Of a stretch of 5,384 bases of DNA, positions 1 through 5,384 are shown piece after piece (position 1 is the first letter of the stretch; every line of letters begins with the position of its first letter). Position numbers and translations under genes: made by a program. The DNA lies in contig QGUU01000207.1 in NCBI GenBank assembly GCA_003242525.1, forward strand, positions 1-5,384, in the 5' to 3' direction. The stretch is from Pseudomonadota bacterium. GTDB lineage: Bacteria; Pseudomonadota; Alphaproteobacteria; Rhizobiales; Rhizobiaceae. The notes under the pieces were generated by a model. It did no database searches. It saw nothing but the letters and a program-made list of their open reading frames with translations, and was not told the DNA's origin.

Positions 1-118
1 TCCATTGGGGATATCTGGTTCGGTCCCACAAATTCATTGTTTTTCTGGCAAAAGACGACATCGGAGCCTCTGCACCGGTTGCTTGCCGTGCAGAAAAACC
101 TTGCCCATGACCAGCCAT
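1..118 (-). CDS. Start of an unidentified protein, cut by the left edge
   Basis: An open frame begins with ATG at 118 and stays open for 39 codons to the left edge. The visible peptide starts MAGHGQGFSARQ and later reads MNLWDRTRYPQW. A GAGGGG ribosome binding site lies 5 nt before the ATG, which is the best argument that this is a real start. A second ATG at 61 (MSSFARK) also has an AGAGG 5 nt upstream and is a plausible alternative start, giving a protein 19 residues shorter. I see no signal peptide, membrane segment or family motif in what is visible, and I do not recognise the protein. It lies in the same orientation as the GGDEF-EAL gene but 164 bp after its stop, with a CtrA-like element about 100 bp upstream of the ATG, so it probably has its own promoter. 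The short visible length means it could still be a chance frame. Confidence 0.45.
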   Translation of the reverse strand, partial: MAGHGQGFSARQATGAEAPMSSFARKTMNLWDRTRYPQW

Positions 119-123
119 GCTGT

Positions 124-129
124 CCCCTC
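124..129 (-). promoter_or_regulatory. Ribosome binding site of the left-edge gene
   Basis: The minus strand reads GAGGGG, then five bases, then ATG at 118. This purine-rich stretch at good spacing is what supports calling a gene start in an otherwise short visible frame. Confidence 0.45.
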
Positions 130-209
130 GTAGCTCCGCCGCAAGGGAAAATAGCCAAACAGCCGCCCGATCCGAAGGTAAAATTGCAAGATGTTCCGTT
201 TACCTTGCG

Positions 210-230
210 TTAACCTTAACAAATTCTTAA
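210..230. promoter_or_regulatory. CtrA-like binding site (TTAA-N7-TTAA)
   Basis: Three TTAA tetramers occur within 21 bp, at 210-213, 216-219 and 227-230. The second and third are exactly 7 bp apart, matching the CtrA full-site consensus TTAA-N7-TTAA known from Caulobacter and rhizobia; the first lies just beside it in a TTAACC context. CtrA is the master cell-cycle response regulator of most alphaproteobacteria. The element is in the gap between the stop of the GGDEF-EAL gene (283) and the predicted start of the left-edge gene (118), so the likely target is that left-edge gene, about 100 bp downstream. The motif is short and AT-rich in GC-rich DNA, which makes chance less likely but does not prove binding. 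It could instead simply be an AT-rich promoter segment. Confidence 0.5.
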
Positions 231-282
231 TGACGAAGAGGAGCCCAAGACTGCCCGGGAGTCGCCGGGGAGAGGGCCGGAT

Positions 283-2625
283 TCAGTGGGAAGCTTGCTT
301 GGAAGCCGGCTGCAGATCCGCCGCGAAGGGCCAGGTGACAGTCGACATCGTCTCTATGCCCGAGGCGCTCAGGGCTGAGCCAAAAAGGAATCCCTGCACC
401 AGGTCAGGCTTGATCTCCCGGGCAAGGATCTTCAACTGTTCGAAGGTTTCCACGCCCTCGACCGTGACCGAGAGGCCGAGCGACCGCGACAGGTTGACGA
501 CACCTCTCAGCAGTTCCAGAGAGCGCGGGCTCTGTGTCACGTCGTTCAGGAACGAACGGTCGATCTTCACCTTGTCCAGAGGCAGTTTGTGCAGGTAGCT
601 GAGGCTGGAATAACCTGTGCCGAAATCGTCCAGCGCTATGCGCACACCCAGTTCCCTCAGCTTCTCGACCAGCTCGCCCGTTGCGGACTTATCGTCGAGC
701 AGTGCCGTTTCCGTAACTTCAATCTCGAGGCGATGCGGCTCAAGCGATGAGGCAGCGAGGGCAGCCCGCACCTTGTCCACCACCTCGTCGTTACGGAAAT
801 CCTTGGCCGAAAGGTTCACGGAGACCGCGATGGATTCGGGCCATTTGGCGCATTCCCGGCATGCCTCTTCCAGGACGAAGGCGCTGATTTCGGCGATGAT
901 TCCCATTTCCTCCGCGAGGGGAATGAATACTGCCGGGGAGACGGGGCCCAGATCCGGGTGATCCCAGCGGCAGAGAGCCTCGCAGCTTGCGATTCTCATC
1001 GTCTCCATCGCCACGATGGGCTGATAGACCACCCGCAGCGCCTTTGCCTCGACGGCAGTACGCAGATCGGCCTTCATGAGCTGGCGGTTGCGGAATGCCG
1101 CGTCCATGGCCGCCTCGAACAGCCGCCAGCCACTCTTGCCTAATTCCTTGGCCTTGTAGAGGGCAAGGTCCGCCTTGACGACCATCTCGTCTACATCGGT
1201 TTCCGATACGCAGCATAACACTGCGCCTGCGCTGGCCTGTATTCTAAGAGCATGGCCCGCAACATCGACCTCACCCTCCAGCGTCGCGAAGACGCCGTCG
1301 AGAAGGGAGCTCATGTGGCATTCGTCCTCGACGCGGTCGAAATAGATCATGAATTCGTCACCGCCAAAGCGGCTGACATACACACCTTCGCCGGAAAAGG
1401 CGGTGAGCCGCTCGGCCACGGCATAGAGCAACCCATCGCCGACCGGATGGCCGAGCGTGTCATTGACAGTCTTGAAATCGTCGAGATCGATGACAGCGAG
1501 TGCGCAAAGGCGGCTTCGGTCGCCGGTGACCATCGCCTCGGCGACCAGTTCATGGAAATAGGCGCGATTAATCAGCCCGGTCAGGTTGTCGTAGCGCGCC
1601 ATCGTGCGGATCTTCTCTTCCGCCTCGACCCGCACGGTGACGTCCTCGAATGTGATGACGCCGAGTTCCTGATCGCCTTCGCGAGCGGAAAATTCGTAAT
1701 GCTGCCCGTTCGAGAAGGATACGAGCACCTTCCGGTCGCGACCCTCGCGGAGCGCCCTGGTAAGCTGCGCTTCGACATAGCGGCGGTCTTTTGGCGTCAG
1801 CATGCGGCCGGCAACGCCGCGCATCAACAGCGAATGAACCGAACGGCCAAGCAGCGCGTCGGGCGAGCGCAGCGACATCAGGCGTGCGGCCTCCGCATTG
1901 GCGACGATCACCTTGCCGTCGGAATCGAGCATGACCAGGCCGTGCGACATGGTGTTGAGGGCGCGGTTGAAGCGTTGTGCGAGGCTGGCCGAAATCTTGC
2001 GTTGCGAGATGGCGTTGAAGAGCACCGTTCGCACGTGGCTCGCCATGCGGGTGATGATGAAGATGAACGGGACGACATAGAAGCCCAACACCACGTTGCT
2101 GATGTCGCCCTTCAGCATGAGACCGATCGCGATCGGCAGCATCACCGAAACCGCCTGTACCGCAACCATGGTCCTGGAACCGTAGTTGCGCCCTACGATG
2201 GTGACGGTAGAGCCCATGATAACGGCAATAGCCGCGCTCTCGCCGAACACATCCGGCTTCAGGTAGATGCTGACAAAGCCGAACAGGCCCATTGAGAAGG
2301 CCTGCAGGAAGCCGCCAAAAAGGTAGTAGCGTTCCCATCTCTTGGCGTGTTCGACCGTGGAGAAATTTCCGCAGCGCTGGCCCTTCAGGATGCCGTAGTA
2401 GCGGTAGAGGCCGGCGGCAAACATGGCGGCCGCGAGGTAGAGATAGACGGGCTCGCCCGATGTAAAATAGACCAGAACGCCTATGAGGCCGTGACAGATA
2501 GCACCGATCAGCAGAATTCCGGGATCGTTGAACAACGACCGCACGAAACCTGCGTAAACGTCTCCGGCGATGTCGTCCTTGCTGTTTTGATGCATATTGT
2601 GCGGGCCGCGACAAGCCCTTTTCAT
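283..2625 (-). CDS. Membrane PAS-GGDEF-EAL cyclic di-GMP signalling protein
   Basis: This complete 780-residue protein is predicted to control cyclic di-GMP, the second messenger governing the switch between motility and surface life. Residues ~35-196 hold about six hydrophobic segments (near 36-54, 59-76, 100-121, 130-147, 152-171 and 179-196), so it is an inner-membrane protein with a cytoplasmic C-terminal part. A PAS-like sensor follows at ~218-330 (NTMSHGLVMLDSDGKVIVAN). The GGDEF domain (~340-500) has VIDLDDFK at 378-385 and an intact GGDEF signature at 421-425, so diguanylate cyclase activity is possible. The expected RxxD inhibitory site just before it is absent (GEGV at 412-415). The EAL domain (~515-760) keeps the catalytic set: EAL at 549-551, N604, E636, DDFGTGYSSL at 666-675, K687, E723 and Q744. 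Phosphodiesterase activity is therefore expected too, though which activity dominates cannot be told. The start at 2625 is preferred over Met-11 because AAGGGG lies 8 nt upstream of it and nothing similar precedes Met-11. Confidence 0.95.
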   Translation of the reverse strand: MKRACRGPHNMHQNSKDDIAGDVYAGFVRSLFNDPGILLIGAICHGLIGVLVYFTSGEPVYLYLAAAMFAAGLYRYYGILKGQRCGNFSTVEHAKRWERYYLFGGFLQAFSMGLFGFVSIYLKPDVFGESAAIAVIMGSTVTIVGRNYGSRTMVAVQAVSVMLPIAIGLMLKGDISNVVLGFYVVPFIFIITRMASHVRTVLFNAISQRKISASLAQRFNRALNTMSHGLVMLDSDGKVIVANAEAARLMSLRSPDALLGRSVHSLLMRGVAGRMLTPKDRRYVEAQLTRALREGRDRKVLVSFSNGQHYEFSAREGDQELGVITFEDVTVRVEAEEKIRTMARYDNLTGLINRAYFHELVAEAMVTGDRSRLCALAVIDLDDFKTVNDTLGHPVGDGLLYAVAERLTAFSGEGVYVSRFGGDEFMIYFDRVEDECHMSSLLDGVFATLEGEVDVAGHALRIQASAGAVLCCVSETDVDEMVVKADLALYKAKELGKSGWRLFEAAMDAAFRNRQLMKADLRTAVEAKALRVVYQPIVAMETMRIASCEALCRWDHPDLGPVSPAVFIPLAEEMGIIAEISAFVLEEACRECAKWPESIAVSVNLSAKDFRNDEVVDKVRAALAASSLEPHRLEIEVTETALLDDKSATGELVEKLRELGVRIALDDFGTGYSSLSYLHKLPLDKVKIDRSFLNDVTQSPRSLELLRGVVNLSRSLGLSVTVEGVETFEQLKILAREIKPDLVQGFLFGSALSASGIETMSTVTWPFAADLQPASKQASH

Positions 2626-2731
2626 GCCATAATCCCCTTAAGAAAGGCTTAGAAGAAGCATTTCAGGGTGCGAGGCGATGTAGAGGGAAGGTTTTTGGGC
2701 GAAAGGAAAGTACAGGCAGCCGGCATCCGAC
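2626..2731 (-). other. Gap between oxidoreductase and GGDEF-EAL genes
   Basis: This 106-bp stretch separates two genes in the same orientation. Apart from the ribosome binding site at its left end I see no stem-loop followed by a T-run and no convincing -35/-10 pair. It is rich in pyrimidines on the coding strand (CTTTCCTTTCGCCC, CTTCCCTCT). Read-through from the oxidoreductase gene is possible, but the spacing also allows an undetected promoter. Confidence 0.5.
2634..2639 (-). promoter_or_regulatory. Ribosome binding site of the GGDEF-EAL gene
   Basis: AAGGGG on the minus strand lies 8 nt before the ATG at 2625 and fixes that start. An out-of-frame ATG at 2630 is only 3 nt from it and would encode just Met-Ala before a TGA that overlaps the true start codon, so it is unlikely to be used much. 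Confidence 0.6.
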
Positions 2732-5384
2732 CTATTCGGCGGCGCGCAGCGTCGGCTCCGCAGGGTGGTCGGCGAGCCGCCTGAGCAGCCGCTCGCGCTC
2801 CGAAGCCGCCTTTTCCATCGCTGCCAGCCGCACATGGCCATAGCCCCGGACAAGCGCCGGCACCGAGGCAAGGGCTGCCGCGGCTTCGATCCGGCCAGGC
2901 GCCAGGGCGCGCTCGATCGAATCGAGATCGCTTTCGTACTGCGCCAGAAGCTCCCGTTCGCGGCGCCGTTCGGCGGTATGCCCGAAGGGGTCCAAAATGG
3001 TGCCACGCAGGCCCCTGAGCGCCGCCAGCAGGCGCAAGGCCGTCATCATCCATGGGCCGAAGCTGGCCTTCTTTGCCCGACCGTCCGGATCCCGCCGGCC
3101 AAGAATGGGCGGCGCCATATGGAACTCCAGCCGCTTCCAGCTCTGGAACTGCCTGGCAAGATCCCGCTCGAAACTGCCGTCGGTATAGAGGCGAGCCACC
3201 TCATATTCGTCCTTGTGTGCCATCAACCGGAACAGGTTCCTCGCCGCTGCTTCGGCTACCGTGGTCGACCCCGGCACGGCTTTCGCTTCTGCGGCGCGCA
3301 GGCGTGCGATGCGGTCGGCGTAGCGGCTGGCATAGGCCGCGTTCTGGTAGCGGGTCAGGAACTCCACGCGGCGAGCGACGATCTCGTCCAGCGTCTCGGC
3401 GCGCGGTGTCGGCGCCTCCCCCGCCTGGGCCACGATAGAACGGACGAAGTCGGGCTGGTGCGCAGCGCGGCGACCCCAGCGGAATGCCGCCACATTCATG
3501 GCCACCGCCTGGCCGTTCAGCTCGATGGCCCTTTCGACCGCAGCGGCCGAAACCGGTAGACCGCCATGCTGGTAGGCAAGGCCAAGCAGAAACATGTTGG
3601 CGCCAAGCGAATTGCCGAACAGTACGGAAGCGGCGCGCGTGGCGTCGAAGAAATGCGATTTCTCCTTGCCGGCAGCGCGCAGGATCGCCTTCTTGAGCCT
3701 TTCAATCGGCAGCGTGAAATCGGCGGAGCGGGCAAAATCGCCCGGCATCACTTCAGCGGTGTTGGCGAGGAAGAGAGTATGGCCTTCGCGAACCGCACTC
3801 AGCACCTTGCCGGCGCCGGACACGACGAGATCGCAACCGAGAACGAGGTCCGCCTTGCCTGCCGAGACGCGGATGGCGTGGATGTCGCCCGGCGTGGGCG
3901 CGATGCGGATGTGGCTGAACACCGCCCCGCCCTTTTGGGCCAACCCGGCCATGTCGATCATGCCGCAGCCCTTGCCCTCGAGATGCGCCGCCATGCCGAG
4001 GATGGCGCCCACCGTGACCACGCCGGTGCCGCCGACACCATCAATGATCGCCGACCATCCATCGCGGCCCAGGGAAAAGAGCTGCGGATCAGGCACCCCC
4101 TCCAGCGGATCGGAGGCTCCTGCCACGCCTACGGCCTTCCTGATCCGGGCGCCGTGCACGGTGACGAAGGAAGGACAGAAGCCATCAAGGCATGAAAAAT
4201 CCTTGTTGCAGGAAGACTGGTCAATGCGCCGCTTGCGCCCGAACTCGGTCTCGACCGGCTGAATGGACACGCAGTTGGACTGAACCCCGCAATCGCCGCA
4301 GCCTTCGCATACCAGTTCGTTGATGAAGACTCGCCTGTCCGGATCCGGATATTGGCCACGCTTGCGGCGGCGGCGCTTTTCCGCTGCGCAGGTCTGGTCG
4401 TAGAGCAGCACCGAAACGCCCTTGACCTCGCGCAATTCGCGCTGGACGCGATCCAGTTCCTGGCGGTGATGTATGGTCACGCCGGGGGGAAAGATGACCC
4501 GGCCGGCATATTTGCCCGGCTCATCGGTGACCACGGCAATGCGTTCCACGCCCTCGGCCCGGATCTGGCGCGCAATGGCATCCACCGTAAGGTCGCCCTC
4601 ATGCGGCTGCCCGCCGGTCATGGCGACGGCATCGTTGTAGAGGATCTTGTAGGTGATGTTGACCCCGCTCGCGAGCGCAAAGCGGATGGCAAGCGAACCT
4701 GAGTGATTATACGTCCCGTCGCCCAGATTCTGGAAGAGGTGCTCGCGCTTGGAGAATGGGGCTTGCCCGATCCATTGCGCACCCTCCCCACCCATGGCCG
4801 TAAAGCCGACGGTGGAACGGTCCATCCAAAGGGCCATGAAATGACAGCCGATGCCGGCGGCGGCCAGGGAGCCCTCCGGCACCCTGGTGGAGGAATTGTG
4901 CGGGCAGCCGGAACAGAAATAGGGCGGGCGCACGCCAATATCCTGGGTCTGGGCCAGCATCTCCTGAAACTGGCGCAGCCTTGACACGCGCGCGGCAATC
5001 TCCTCGGAGGGCCCGATGGTGCTGAGGATTCGCTCACCCAGCGCGATGGCTATGTCGTTCGGATCAAGCGCCCCCTTGGCGGGAAACAGCCAGTTGCCGC
5101 GCTCGTCCTTCTTGCCCACGATCACCGGTTGGATGGCGCTGCCGTAAAGATTCTCGCGGAGCTGGGATTCGATCAGCGAGCGCTTCTCCTCTACCACAAC
5201 GACCGTGTGAAGGCCGCGGGCAAAGTCGACGACGTGCTCGGAATCAAGCGGCCACGGACAGCCGACCTTCATCAGGCGCACGCCAAGGCGATTGGCTGCT
5301 GCCTCGTCAATGCCAAGGTCATCCAGGGCCTGACGGACGTCGAGGTAGCTCTTGCCTACGGTGACAATGCCGAGCCTGGCGTTC
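2732..5384 (-). CDS. Indolepyruvate ferredoxin oxidoreductase family protein, N-terminus cut off
   Basis: This is the C-terminal ~883 residues of a fused 2-oxoacid:ferredoxin oxidoreductase. The family oxidatively decarboxylates aryl pyruvates such as indolepyruvate to acyl-CoA, passing electrons to ferredoxin, usually in breakdown of aromatic amino acids. Numbering from the first visible codon: ARLGIVTVGKSYLDVRQAL (2-20) and KVGCPWPL (39-46) belong to the central part. CSGCPHN is at 157-163. The thiamine diphosphate site is GDGT (221-224) followed by NDAVAMTGGQ (250-259). An iron-sulfur region carries CEGCGDC (359-365), C371 and C392, C398, C403, after a basic stretch EKRRRRKRG (335-343). 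The gamma (IorB-like) domain runs ~440-640 with GVGGTGVVT (449-457). A helical, charged tail of ~230 residues follows, as in the fused proteobacterial forms (probably the domain called DUF6537; named from memory). The frame stays open past the GTG at 5281, and the added 34 residues fit the family, so that GTG is not the start. With a usual length of about 1150-1200, roughly 280-300 residues are missing. Stop is TAG. The true substrate is not determinable here. Confidence 0.93.
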   Translation of the reverse strand, partial: NARLGIVTVGKSYLDVRQALDDLGIDEAAANRLGVRLMKVGCPWPLDSEHVVDFARGLHTVVVVEEKRSLIESQLRENLYGSAIQPVIVGKKDERGNWLFPAKGALDPNDIAIALGERILSTIGPSEEIAARVSRLRQFQEMLAQTQDIGVRPPYFCSGCPHNSSTRVPEGSLAAAGIGCHFMALWMDRSTVGFTAMGGEGAQWIGQAPFSKREHLFQNLGDGTYNHSGSLAIRFALASGVNITYKILYNDAVAMTGGQPHEGDLTVDAIARQIRAEGVERIAVVTDEPGKYAGRVIFPPGVTIHHRQELDRVQRELREVKGVSVLLYDQTCAAEKRRRRKRGQYPDPDRRVFINELVCEGCGDCGVQSNCVSIQPVETEFGRKRRIDQSSCNKDFSCLDGFCPSFVTVHGARIRKAVGVAGASDPLEGVPDPQLFSLGRDGWSAIIDGVGGTGVVTVGAILGMAAHLEGKGCGMIDMAGLAQKGGAVFSHIRIAPTPGDIHAIRVSAGKADLVLGCDLVVSGAGKVLSAVREGHTLFLANTAEVMPGDFARSADFTLPIERLKKAILRAAGKEKSHFFDATRAASVLFGNSLGANMFLLGLAYQHGGLPVSAAAVERAIELNGQAVAMNVAAFRWGRRAAHQPDFVRSIVAQAGEAPTPRAETLDEIVARRVEFLTRYQNAAYASRYADRIARLRAAEAKAVPGSTTVAEAAARNLFRLMAHKDEYEVARLYTDGSFERDLARQFQSWKRLEFHMAPPILGRRDPDGRAKKASFGPWMMTALRLLAALRGLRGTILDPFGHTAERRRERELLAQYESDLDSIERALAPGRIEAAAALASVPALVRGYGHVRLAAMEKAASERERLLRRLADHPAEPTLRAAE

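Noticed and set aside
34..222. A 62-codon minus-strand frame starting with TTG in the left gap
   Set aside because: It has a weak TTG start inside the CtrA-like site, no ribosome binding site, and overlaps the better-supported frame starting at 118.
254..269. Short GC-rich inverted repeat (CCCGG / CCGGG, 6-nt loop) just after the GGDEF-EAL stop
   Set aside because: The stem is only 5 bp and no T-run follows on the minus strand, so I cannot call it an intrinsic terminator.
1252..2295. A 347-codon open frame on the plus strand, opposite the GGDEF-EAL gene
   Set aside because: It is antisense to a gene with unmistakable GGDEF and PAS motifs. Its protein is low-complexity, rich in His, Arg, Asp and Ala, with no family motif, as expected for a mirror frame in GC-rich DNA.
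1568..2614. A 348-codon open frame on the minus strand, overlapping the N-terminal half of the GGDEF-EAL gene in another frame
   Set aside because: The product is Arg/Pro/His-rich without domains, while the 2625 frame encodes clear membrane, PAS and GGDEF regions. It is a shifted-frame shadow.
2626..2630. Two-codon frame ATG-GCA-TGA overlapping the GGDEF-EAL start, considered as a leader peptide
   Set aside because: It is only 3 nt from the ribosome binding site and too short to be distinguished from chance.
3566..4262. Two plus-strand frames of over 200 codons opposite the oxidoreductase
   Set aside because: They lie antisense to the conserved gamma domain and iron-sulfur region and carry no motif of their own.

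Overview
The window looks like chromosomal DNA from an alphaproteobacterium, most likely in the rhizobial order Hyphomicrobiales. The evidence is a GC-rich composition, two large genes with strongly alphaproteobacterial-looking sequences, and a TTAA-N7-TTAA element matching the CtrA recognition sequence. This placement is an inference from style and motif; no marker gene is present.

All supported genes are on the minus strand, so transcription runs from right to left. From the right edge: (1) 2732-5384 is the C-terminal ~883 residues of a large single-polypeptide indolepyruvate ferredoxin oxidoreductase-type enzyme, whose N-terminus lies beyond the window. (2) A 106-bp gap (2626-2731) shows no clear terminator or promoter. 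(3) 283-2625 is a complete 780-residue membrane-anchored PAS-GGDEF-EAL protein, predicted to make and/or degrade cyclic di-GMP. (4) A 164-bp gap (119-282) carries the CtrA-like site. (5) 1-118 is the probable start of another minus-strand gene that runs off the left edge; it has a good ribosome binding site but no recognisable function in the 39 visible residues.

The two large genes are not obviously linked in function: one is an iron-sulfur and thiamine-diphosphate enzyme of 2-oxoacid (aromatic amino acid) catabolism, the other a second-messenger protein. They are co-directional and close enough for read-through, but the gap also leaves room for a separate promoter. The main points of interest are the CtrA-like site upstream of the left-edge gene, the unusual cysteine spacing in the oxidoreductase, and the lack of a product-inhibition site in the otherwise intact GGDEF domain. 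I found no convincing evidence of a new defence, mobile or RNA system here; no CRISPR, transposase, tRNA or rRNA was seen.
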